Assembly: GCA_937967535.1 (NCBI GenBank)
Contig: CALCMV010000463.1
Coordinates: forward strand, 1-6,892
Length of the DNA stretch: 6,892 nucleotides
Source of the DNA: an uncultured Saprospiraceae bacterium
Lineage (GTDB): Bacteria; Bacteroidota; Bacteroidia; Chitinophagales; Saprospiraceae
Direction: 5' to 3'
The translations under genes and the position numbers were made by a program. Of this stretch, positions 1-6,385 are shown in pieces. The notes beneath the pieces were generated by a model. That model was not told the origin of the DNA. It saw only the letters and a list, made by a program, of their open reading frames with translations, and did not search any database. Within the stretch, counting starts at the first letter, position 1; every line of letters begins with the position of its first letter.

Positions 1-66
1 ACTACTTATTTTATTGATTTTCAATTATTAAAAAGTAAAAAACATCATAATTTGTATGCGTATTAC

Positions 67-86
67 ATTCCGATAGCTATCGGAAT
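67..86. repeat. Perfect 20-bp palindrome
   Basis: The sequence ATTCCGATAGCTATCGGAAT is its own reverse complement over all 20 bases, with no spacer. It is a GC-containing island (CCGATAGCTATCGG core) in otherwise almost pure AT sequence. From memory, similar CCGATAGCTATCGG cores are common between genes in Bacteroidota, so a dispersed palindromic repeat or a bidirectional terminator is more likely than a dedicated operator. The structure is certain; the function is inference. Confidence 0.75.
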
Positions 87-105
87 TTATATTTTATATT
101 TTGTG

Positions 106-129
106 TTTTACATTTAAAAAAATGTAAAA
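106..129. repeat. AT-rich hairpin, 10-bp perfect stem
   Basis: TTTTACATTT at 106-115 is the exact reverse complement of AAATGTAAAA at 120-129, with an AAAA loop at 116-119. The stem has only two G-C pairs and no T-run directly after it, so it would be a weak terminator. It lies 135 bases upstream of the predicted promoter, too far for a typical operator. Confidence 0.55.
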
Positions 130-189
130 ATTCTCAAAGAACCAAAAATAATATTTGGATTTTTTTACAAAAAAATAAACGAAATTATT

Positions 190-249
190 GGCTGTCAGTT
201 CATAGTTGATAATAAAAAACTATTCACTATGAACTAAAAACTGATAGCC
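190..249. repeat. Imperfect inverted repeat with two nested stems
   Basis: The outer arms 190-200 and 239-249 pair over 11 positions with one G-T wobble. An inner pair, AGTTCATAGT at 197-206 and ACTATGAACT at 226-235, is a perfect 10-bp match. The outer and inner left arms share bases 197-200, so the two stems compete in part. The structure ends 15 bases before the -33 element of the predicted promoter. It could be the terminator of an upstream transcript, a dispersed repeat or a regulator site; the sequence does not decide. Confidence 0.55.
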
Positions 250-264
250 CACTTTTGCATTTGA

Positions 265-296
265 TTTGACATTTCAGAAAGTCTCCATTACTTTTG
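265..296 (+). promoter_or_regulatory. Bacteroidota-type promoter for the porU2-like gene
   Basis: TTTG at 265-268 and TACTTTTG at 289-296 match the Bacteroidota -33 (TTTG) and -7 (TAnnTTTG) elements used by the primary sigma factor, with a 20-nt spacer inside the usual 19-21 range. Transcription would begin near 300-304. This leaves only about 7-11 nt before the ATG at 311 but about 46-50 nt before the in-frame ATG at 350. The motif match is direct; its use as a promoter is inference. Confidence 0.6.
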
Positions 297-310
297 AGTG
301 AAAATTAAAC

Positions 311-3300
311 ATGCTACAATTTTACAGCAAAAATACTAAACATTGTTTTATGAGATTATTGACACTAATCATTGCTTTAAATGTTTCATTTCTAATGACT
401 TCCCTACACGCTCAAATGACGATTGACGGGAATATACTTTACGGAAATGAATGGATTGACCACAGCCAAAATTACTACAAATGCTACGTGACCGAAGACG
501 GTATGTATCGCATCTCTACCCAAACCCTCGCGGATGCGGGCGTGCCTGTGGGCGCGATTCAGGCGGGTGATTTCCAATTGTACGCTTTGGGGAATCCTGT
601 GCCGATTCATGTCAGTACGAGTGCTGCGCTCGGTGCAGGTGATTATATCGAATTTTACGGTAAGAAAAATCGCGGCGAACTAGACCTACATCTCTACAAC
701 AATCCCGATGATATGCTCAATCCTTACTATAGCATGTTCACCGATTCGATGGCGTATTTTTTGACTTGGGAAAATGCGGCAACACAATTTCAAAATACAC
801 CGAATGACCTGACGGCACTCCCCGCACCGGAGTCATTTTTTATAGACGAACAACTTGTTTTTTATAATGACAGATACAATAGAGGAGAAAAACACGTACT
901 ACTCTTCGAATCCCGCTATACGGAAGGTGAGGGATTTGGGAAGCGTTTTATAGGTACGGAAACCTACTCATTATCAACACCTTATGCCTATACCGCAGGA
1001 GGAGATGCTGAAATCGCGCTTCGATTTTTGGCGAATCAGGTGGATGACCACAATCCCCAATTGAGCCTCAACAATACTCCAATTTTGGTCGCTCCTTCCG
1101 GTTTTTCGGGCTATAAATTGCTTGATTTGAAGCAGACCTTTCCTGCGAATATATTGGCATCCGGCACAGCGGATATTGAACTCAGTGGCTTGGGAAGCAC
1201 AAGTGGTGAGTACAATTATTTGGCATTCACAAAAATCAGCTATCCACGCCAATTTAATTTTGATAATCAGCAAGAGTATCACTTTACAATTGATGCCGAC
1301 CCTGCAAAGAAATTCCTTGAAATTAGCAATTTTAATCATGGTGGTACAGCCCCCCTTTTGTATGATTTGACCAACCACTTACGTATTACTACTAATTTGA
1401 ATGGAAATACGGTACAAATCGCTTTGCCACCCTCCGCTACTGCACGCAAATTATTATTAGTTAATCAAAATAATTATCAAAATATCAGCGATTTGAATGT
1501 GGTAAATTTCGTTGATTACTCCGGCAATCAAGGTGATTATATTATCATTTCCAATCCATTATTATTTGATGATGGGATGGGGAATAATTATGTGCAACAA
1601 TACGCCGACTATCGCAGTTCGACGGGTTTTAATCCCATTATCATCACCGTCGAACAGTTGTACAATCAATTTGCTTATGGCATCAGTAGACACTCCCAAT
1701 CAGTCCGAAATCTGACCGGATATACCTTAAAGAATTGGGCAATCGCACCCCGATATATCTTTATGATAGGCAAGTCGCGCCCTCATTATTCGGTACGCAA
1801 AAATTGGGACAAACAACCGGCTTATACCCTTACCTTTGGTCACGAAACAGCCGATATACTGCTCACTGCTACCAATACTTCCGATGCTCCGCGTATTGCT
1901 TTTGGCAAACTACCCGCCACAAATCCCGACCAAATCAGGGCTTATCTCAATAAAGTGATGACGCATGAAAACCTCAATCTTCCTCAAACCATAGAAGACC
2001 GCGCATGGCAAAAACGCATACTGCACCTTGCAGGAGGTGGCAACCCCAATGAGGCAATTAATCAATTGGCTGTCAATGATTTGCGAAAATATAAAAGCAT
2101 TTCAGAAGACGAATTTTTCGGGGCAGACGTGAGCATTTTTTCGGAAAATGAAGCCGACCCTTTGGATTATTCGCCGACCTTATTGTTCGATTCGCTCATC
2201 AATAACGGCACCTCTATGATTACTTTTTACGGACATGGCTCACTGAATAATATTGACTTCAATATCAATGCCGTAGATGAATACAATAATGCCGACCGCT
2301 ACCCGCTTTTCCTCTCTTTGGGTGCTTATACCGGACAGATTCACACCAAAAATTTTGGTATGAGCGAGCAGTTTGTTTTTGCGGAGAATAAAGGCGCGAT
2401 TGCATTCATGTCGTTGGTATCGCTGTGTGGATTAGATATTTTGGAAGACCCAACAGGAGCAGATAATTTTGCGGATTTATTTTATCGGAAAATGACTAAA
2501 GACAATTACGGAGAGGGCATTGGAGAGATTCAGCGTGCAACGGTGGCAGAACTCGCCGACGAGGATAACGTATTTCACCGCATCATTTACCAGCAAATGA
2601 CGCTCAACGGCGACCCTGCCGTTAGTCTGCACAATAGTCCGGCACCGGATTATTTGGTCAATACTTCTACTTCTAATATCACTTTCGCACCCGATACACC
2701 CACGAGCGACGAAGACCTTGAATTGTCTTTTAATATGATAAATCTTGGAAAAGCTGAAAATCAACCTGTTAGGGTTTTGGTAGAGCGTGTATTGCCCAAC
2801 GGCGATGTCGTCATTGTAGTGAATGAAACGGTGGACGCGCCTCCCTTCGAAGAGCAATACACCTTCGACATTCCCGCGATAGCAGATGCCGTAGGTACAA
2901 ATGAATTTATTATTACCCTTGATTCGGATAATTTAATTGTCGAACTCCCCAACCCTATTGCCGAAGGCAACAATACTGCAAACACGAGTATTTTTATTTT
3001 GGATGGAATTGTAAAACCTTTTTCTCCTATCAATTTTGGCATTGAAGCCAACGCAAATAATATCAGCCTCAAAGCCGAAATTAATGAGCGTTATACCAAT
3101 CAATCGCTTGATTATATCATTCAAATAGATACGACTGAATTATTTGATAGTCCATTAAAAATGGAAACCACGATTACGCAAACGGGTGGAATTTTAGAGT
3201 GGCTGCCTTCCATGAATTATGTGGATGAAACAGTGTACTATTGGCGCGTCAAAGCAGTATCAGGGCAAATAGCGGATGCCGCAGATTGGCAAAATCACTC

Positions 3301-4990
3301 CTTCGTCTATCTCGATGGTGAATCTCCGGGTTGGCATCAATCACACCATTACCAATTCTTAGATGATACCTACGATAATACGCTTTTGTACAATGAAAAT
3401 ACCCGTGCATTTGAATATTTCGCAGGTGGTATCGAAGTCGTTGTGAAAAATGCCCATCTTGGTGTTTTGCATGGCAGCCAAATTGATTATTCTATTGCGG
3501 GTGATAGGATTTATGATGTAGAATTATGCGAATATGATAAAGCAGGAATTTATGTGGCTTTGATTGACCGCAATGCACAGGCAATATGGAATCAAGCCAT
3601 TGATTTGGATAATAATATCGGTCAATACGGTTCATTTATTTGCAAATCACAACAACCTGCATTTACCTTCCCTACACAAGATGCAGCCGGACAGCAAGTT
3701 TTACTTGATTTTCTGAATAATACTTTGCCGACCTTATCAGATGTATATAATGTACTGATTTATACCTATAATGATTATCTTCCCGAAACATGGAATCAAA
3801 ACTTATTCGATGCTTTCAGCGCATTAGGAGCAACGGGTCTGCAAAATGTCACGGAAGGTGTACCCTATGCAGCTTTGATAGACCTGCAAAATAATAGCAC
3901 CCAACAAAAAACCAGCGAGTTGGAGTCAGACATCCTTGATGCGATATTTTTTATACGCGATTCATGGACACACGGAAGTGCAACTTCCACAGTCATCGGT
4001 CCTGCACTCGAATGGGCTGCCTTGCAATGGAACACAACAAGCCAAAGCAATGAAGATGCCCACATCAATGTATATGGTATCAACGACAACGGACAACGCA
4101 CCTTACTCTTAGAAAATATTGCCACTACGAATCACTTTTTTGATACAGATGCGGTCAATGCCAACACCTATCCTTACCTGCAACTCGAATATGTAACAAG
4201 CGATATCATAGACCGCAGCCCGCCACAACTGGATTTTTGGCGCGTATTATACACGCCTAATCCTTGTTATGATTTGCAATTAAGAGTCTTGCTCGAAGGG
4301 GCTTATGATACAAATGAGGGAGCAATGCACACCAAACTCAGTTCGCAACGAAGACTGTTGCCCGGACAAACTCCTACCAGTTCGCTCGCCACTCCCACAC
4401 CCCTCGGACAGCCTTACTTCAATGCCCCTTGGAATTATACAGGTATAGAAGGGGCAGATTTTACAGACTCCAACTATTCGGGTACTGAGGTTGATTGGGT
4501 TTTGGTCGGGTTGCGTACCGATATACAAAAAGCGGATGAGGTGAGTCAAGCCGCAGGGCTTTTGATGAAAGACGGTACGATACGATTTCCAGCCGAATGT
4601 CCTATTCGTACAGATGAGTCAGGACCATTTTATATTGTCGTCGAACATCGCAACCACATGGGTGTGATGTCCGCACAAGCCGTTTCGCTTACTGACCGCA
4701 ATATTTTGATGGATTTCACCGCACAAAATTCGTACACCGAAAATAATTCAGGCTTTGGACAAATCGAAGTTGCCCCCGGCATTTGGGCAATGATAGCCGG
4801 AGACCTCGCACAAGCCACCGACAACTTCAGTTATGACATCAATGGCGGAGATAAAATCGAATGGGCAGACAACAACGGCAACTTCGACAGCTATCGCACT
4901 TCCGACGCCAACCTCAACGGCGATACAAATGGCGCAGACAAAATTTTATGGGAAATTAATAATGGCAAAAGTTCGAGGGTGCCGAGGTAG
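311..4990 (+). CDS. porU2: Exported C25-family (gingipain/PorU2-like) multidomain protein, probably catalytically altered
   Basis: This 1559-residue protein resembles the PorU2 branch of C25 cysteine peptidases, relatives of the type IX secretion sortase PorU, which processes cargo at the outer membrane. A signal peptide ends at LHA34|Q35. A PorU-like N-terminal region (about 40-400) precedes the C25 domain (about 409-775), with YGHGS (catalytic H642), SEQFV, GAIAFMS and the closing LNGDPAV (766). The expected nucleophile in the family's G-C-x-x-G motif reads LGAYTG, with A672, 30 residues after H642. Activity is therefore doubtful; C706 (SLCGL) is too distant. Then follow a CARDB-like beta-sandwich (784-897), an FN3-like domain (901-1005), an ILEI/FAM3-like fold (about 1055-1195, tentative), further beta domains, and a C-terminal module (1322-1559) with DWVLV (1395), HRNH (1446) and a dockerin-like loop D1532-x-N-x-N-G-D1538-x-N1540-x-x-D1543. 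No T9SS cargo signal is evident. The in-frame ATG at 350 (residue 14) is a strong alternative start. The family call is firm; sortase function is inference. Confidence 0.85.
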   Translation: MLQFYSKNTKHCFMRLLTLIIALNVSFLMTSLHAQMTIDGNILYGNEWIDHSQNYYKCYVTEDGMYRISTQTLADAGVPVGAIQAGDFQLYALGNPVPIHVSTSAALGAGDYIEFYGKKNRGELDLHLYNNPDDMLNPYYSMFTDSMAYFLTWENAATQFQNTPNDLTALPAPESFFIDEQLVFYNDRYNRGEKHVLLFESRYTEGEGFGKRFIGTETYSLSTPYAYTAGGDAEIALRFLANQVDDHNPQLSLNNTPILVAPSGFSGYKLLDLKQTFPANILASGTADIELSGLGSTSGEYNYLAFTKISYPRQFNFDNQQEYHFTIDADPAKKFLEISNFNHGGTAPLLYDLTNHLRITTNLNGNTVQIALPPSATARKLLLVNQNNYQNISDLNVVNFVDYSGNQGDYIIISNPLLFDDGMGNNYVQQYADYRSSTGFNPIIITVEQLYNQFAYGISRHSQSVRNLTGYTLKNWAIAPRYIFMIGKSRPHYSVRKNWDKQPAYTLTFGHETADILLTATNTSDAPRIAFGKLPATNPDQIRAYLNKVMTHENLNLPQTIEDRAWQKRILHLAGGGNPNEAINQLAVNDLRKYKSISEDEFFGADVSIFSENEADPLDYSPTLLFDSLINNGTSMITFYGHGSLNNIDFNINAVDEYNNADRYPLFLSLGAYTGQIHTKNFGMSEQFVFAENKGAIAFMSLVSLCGLDILEDPTGADNFADLFYRKMTKDNYGEGIGEIQRATVAELADEDNVFHRIIYQQMTLNGDPAVSLHNSPAPDYLVNTSTSNITFAPDTPTSDEDLELSFNMINLGKAENQPVRVLVERVLPNGDVVIVVNETVDAPPFEEQYTFDIPAIADAVGTNEFIITLDSDNLIVELPNPIAEGNNTANTSIFILDGIVKPFSPINFGIEANANNISLKAEINERYTNQSLDYIIQIDTTELFDSPLKMETTITQTGGILEWLPSMNYVDETVYYWRVKAVSGQIADAADWQNHSFVYLDGESPGWHQSHHYQFLDDTYDNTLLYNENTRAFEYFAGGIEVVVKNAHLGVLHGSQIDYSIAGDRIYDVELCEYDKAGIYVALIDRNAQAIWNQAIDLDNNIGQYGSFICKSQQPAFTFPTQDAAGQQVLLDFLNNTLPTLSDVYNVLIYTYNDYLPETWNQNLFDAFSALGATGLQNVTEGVPYAALIDLQNNSTQQKTSELESDILDAIFFIRDSWTHGSATSTVIGPALEWAALQWNTTSQSNEDAHINVYGINDNGQRTLLLENIATTNHFFDTDAVNANTYPYLQLEYVTSDIIDRSPPQLDFWRVLYTPNPCYDLQLRVLLEGAYDTNEGAMHTKLSSQRRLLPGQTPTSSLATPTPLGQPYFNAPWNYTGIEGADFTDSNYSGTEVDWVLVGLRTDIQKADEVSQAAGLLMKDGTIRFPAECPIRTDESGPFYIVVEHRNHMGVMSAQAVSLTDRNILMDFTAQNSYTENNSGFGQIEVAPGIWAMIAGDLAQATDNFSYDINGGDKIEWADNNGNFDSYRTSDANLNGDTNGADKILWEINNGKSSRVPR

Positions 4991-5018
4991 AGTATCGGCA
5001 ATAGTAAGATTTTTTTTT
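4980..5018 (+). terminator. Weak terminator-like hairpin over the porU2-like stop codon
   Basis: TGCCGA at 4980-4985 pairs with TCGGCA at 4995-5000 around a 9-nt loop that contains the stop codon. A run of nine T follows at 5010-5018. The run begins nine bases after the stem instead of directly after it, so this is not a classical intrinsic terminator. The larger stems from 5053 on could end the transcript instead. Confidence 0.3.
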
Positions 5019-5052
5019 ACACAAAAAACTAAGCTGGATTTTGGAAAACTGC

Positions 5053-5314
5053 AATGACTGCTTTACAGGCTGACCGCGAACTCGTAAAGGCAATTTTAAT
5101 CGCCAAGTGTAGCGTAATTTATATTTACAATTAACTAAAAATAAGAATTTTACAAATTAAACTTATTACTTACGTGGCGAATAAATTCGCCTTTACGGTA
5201 TTCGCGGTCAGCCTGTTTAGTTGTCAAGTGAAATAAAAATAAGTTTATAACTTATTGATTTTAAATTTATTACAAATTAAAATAATAATTTACTTGACAG
5301 CTAAAGCAGTCATT
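5053..5314. repeat. Nested inverted-repeat element (three-way-junction fold), MITE-like or structured RNA
   Basis: The outer arms are a perfect 13-bp inverted repeat, AATGACTGCTTTA (5053-5065) and TAAAGCAGTCATT (5302-5314). Inside lie two long hairpin arms side by side. In arm A, 5066-5080 pairs perfectly with 5201-5215 (15 bp), continuing with CGTAAAGGC (5083-5091) to GCCTTTACG (5189-5197). In arm B, 5216-5234 pairs with 5288-5305 with one wobble and one bulge. Arm A also holds a perfect local hairpin GGCGAAT-AA-ATTCGCC (5176-5191), and arm B holds AATAAGTT-TAT-AACTTATT (5238-5256). The apical parts of both arms share ACAAATTAAA (5152-5161, 5272-5281). There is no reading frame and no clear target duplication. 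The fold is seen in the sequence; mobility or an RNA role is inference. Confidence 0.6.
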
Positions 5315-5359
5315 ACGGGTTCATTCGGAAAAACTGATATTTTCCGAAATTTATCCCGT
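5315..5359. repeat. Interrupted hairpin adjoining the nested repeat
   Basis: ACGGG (5315-5319) pairs with CCCGT (5355-5359), and TTCGGAAAA (5324-5332) pairs perfectly with TTTTCCGAA (5340-5348). The stem has an internal loop of 4 and 6 bases and a 7-base apical loop. It begins at the base after the 13-bp outer arm of the preceding element, so it may be a fourth stem of the same structure or a terminator-like hairpin. No T-run follows directly. Confidence 0.5.
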
Positions 5360-5400
5360 TTACAGTATAAATTTCTAATTTAATAATGTACTTACTTAGG

Positions 5401-5467
5401 TTTTTTTTATTTGTTAATTTTAAATTAATATAATTAAATTTATAATTTATTTTAAATTAAATTTTAC
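5401..5467. other. Nearly pure A/T tract
   Basis: About 66 bases contain almost only A and T, starting with a run of eight T at 5401-5408 and carrying several ATTTAAATT-like self-complementary stretches. It may act as an easily melted or upstream activating AT element, or simply be relaxed spacer. I see no specific site in it. Confidence 0.4.
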
Positions 5468-5474
5468 AGAAAAA

Positions 5475-5510
5475 ATCAGTGTCATCTGCATAATCCGTCA
5501 AATCCGCGTT
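5475..5510. repeat. Four degenerate 9-nt tandem units (ATCnGYnnn)
   Basis: Four consecutive 9-mers each begin with ATC and have G at position 5 and a pyrimidine at position 6: ATCAGTGTC, ATCTGCATA, ATCCGTCAA, ATCCGCGTT. The exact period of 9 sits inside a low-GC gap and is markedly richer in G and C than its surroundings. From memory, runs of ATCnGTG/ATCCGCG type are dispersed between genes in Bacteroidota and some other phyla. No open frame uses them. Confidence 0.55.
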
Positions 5511-5654
5511 CCATTCACTCCTAACTTATTTAACAAAACATCTCCAAATTATCATATCACCAAAATATTCATTAAATTTGGCTGACAATTGAAATTCATA
5601 TATCTCACATTCAATCAGTTAAATCTCTCTACCTGCGTATCCACAATTAATTAG

Positions 5655-5680
5655 AAAACTTCGCCTATTGCTGAAGTTTT
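5655..5680 (+). promoter_or_regulatory. Leader hairpin ahead of the 5698 gene
   Basis: AAAACTTC (5655-5662) is a perfect reverse complement of GAAGTTTT (5673-5680) around a 10-base loop. The stem ends 17 bases before the ATG at 5698, so in the transcript it would sit just upstream of the ribosome-binding region. It may influence translation or mRNA stability. No recognisable riboswitch or protein-binding motif is present. Confidence 0.35.
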
Positions 5681-5697
5681 ACCTTTAAAATATTGCT

Positions 5698-6354
5698 ATG
5701 AAAACCATTATTTCAACCATAATTATTGCGCTGTTATCGTGTACATCATTTGTTTTTGCACAACAAAATCTTCCATCTGATTTCCCCGAATATCAAGATA
5801 CAGGCGATAAAAAAGCCGATAACACCACCTACGACCAAGCTAAAAAAGCATGGGTAGAAGCCAATCCCGAAGCCTATCAAAAAATGGGCGGACAAATAGA
5901 AGCAAAGCCCGAAACAAACGAACATTCAATCGAAACACAAGCCGAAAATTGTGAAAAAACAGAAGATGCAACTGTTATAATTCCTGATAATTGTATGATA
6001 TGGAAAATTACTGATGCGATTATTATTGATAGAAATAACCAACTGAAAACGAGCGAATTGGACGAAGCACAAGTTGATTACAAAAAAGAAATACTAACTC
6101 GAGAAGTACTTTGGAAAATCTCAACTGATGGTATGTTATACATTCTCAATGATGGGCAATACACCAATCACTTTAAATTTGAAAAGACCGACAACGAATT
6201 AAAACTATTCCCACACAACGATGCTTCTTGCAATAATCAAGTAAAAAATTTTCAAATCGAAAAATGGACAGATACCCAAATCATTATAAATATGCCCGAC
6301 GAAGATGAAGGTAGCACATTGATATATCAATTGGTACTCACATCCGAATTTTAA
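5698..6354 (+). CDS. Secreted protein of unknown function with a Bacteroidota PEAY-type N-terminal motif
   Basis: The 218-residue product has a clear Sec signal peptide: MK, a hydrophobic core, then FVFA21|QQ. A Cys at position 15 (LLSC) is a poor lipobox because the hydrophobic core continues beyond it. Residues 29-65 carry a motif I associate with exported Bacteroidota proteins: FPEYQDTGD, then D41, Y45, AKKAW (48-52) and ANPEAYQ (55-61). A low-complexity acidic linker with C85 and C99 follows. From about 98 to 218 the protein is predicted beta-rich (MIWKI, LWKIS, GMLYIL, FKFEK, TQIIINM, IYQLVL), with C178. It could be a small lipocalin-like barrel, but I cannot assign it. The start is set by the signal peptide and by an A-rich leader without Shine-Dalgarno. 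The next gene follows 31 nt after the stop, so they are probably co-transcribed. Confidence 0.8.
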   Translation: MKTIISTIIIALLSCTSFVFAQQNLPSDFPEYQDTGDKKADNTTYDQAKKAWVEANPEAYQKMGGQIEAKPETNEHSIETQAENCEKTEDATVIIPDNCMIWKITDAIIIDRNNQLKTSELDEAQVDYKKEILTREVLWKISTDGMLYILNDGQYTNHFKFEKTDNELKLFPHNDASCNNQVKNFQIEKWTDTQIIINMPDEDEGSTLIYQLVLTSEF

Positions 6355-6385
6355 ACTTCATTAAAAAATATTGAAAACCATTGTT

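Larger units (their letters stand above)
1..310. other. Non-coding leader region upstream of the porU2-like gene
   Basis: I see no credible reading frame here on either strand. The region is strongly AT-rich. It holds three independent inverted repeats (67-86, 106-129 and 190-249), described separately, followed by a promoter match at 265-296. Any upstream gene must end before position 1, so the hairpins could serve its 3' end or be dispersed repeats. Confidence 0.7.
4991..5697. other. Long non-coding gap rich in secondary structure
   Basis: No reading frame with plausible coding character crosses this 707-base gap; a frame-shifted tail of the upstream gene ends at 5057. The gap contains a nested inverted-repeat element (5053-5314), a second long hairpin (5315-5359), a nearly pure A/T stretch (about 5401-5467), four degenerate 9-nt units (5475-5510), a possible -7 element (TAAATTTG, 5573-5580) without a matching -33 element, and a leader hairpin (5655-5680). 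Confidence 0.7.

Noticed and set aside
974..1378. Minus-strand 134-codon frame inside the C25 gene
   Set aside because: It lies fully within a well-supported coding domain, and its sequence shows no domain or signal peptide. The other minus-strand frames at 2477-2857 and 2761-3072 were rejected for the same reason.
2426..2428. C706 (SLCGLD) as the catalytic cysteine of the C25 domain
   Set aside because: It is 64 residues after H642, about twice the distance expected in the family, and it follows the GAIAF segment, which lies after the catalytic Cys in C25 proteins as I recall them. A672 fits the expected column better.
4833..5057. Plus-strand reading frame of 74 codons overlapping the end of the C25 gene
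   Set aside because: It lies in another frame of the dockerin-like coding region, is Thr/Ala-rich as expected for a shadow frame, and has no leader of its own.
5053..5314. Integron attC site or CRISPR array
   Set aside because: There are no core sites or integrase gene for attC, and no regularly spaced direct repeats with unique spacers for CRISPR.
5043..5336. GGAAAACTG (5043-5051) and GGAAAAACTG (5327-5336) as target-site duplication of the nested repeat
   Set aside because: The copies differ by one base and lie 1 and 12 bases from the 13-bp arms, so they do not flank a defined element symmetrically.
5698..5745. Lipoprotein signal (LLSC at residues 12-15) in the 5698 gene
   Set aside because: The position -2 residue is unusual and the hydrophobic core continues beyond the Cys to FVFA|QQ, so ordinary signal peptidase cleavage at residue 21 is more likely.
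6371..6385. TTG start for the Cys-rich gene
   Set aside because: It would put KTIV ahead of the typical MKK signal-peptide start. The ATG at 6386 gives a normal n-region and leader.
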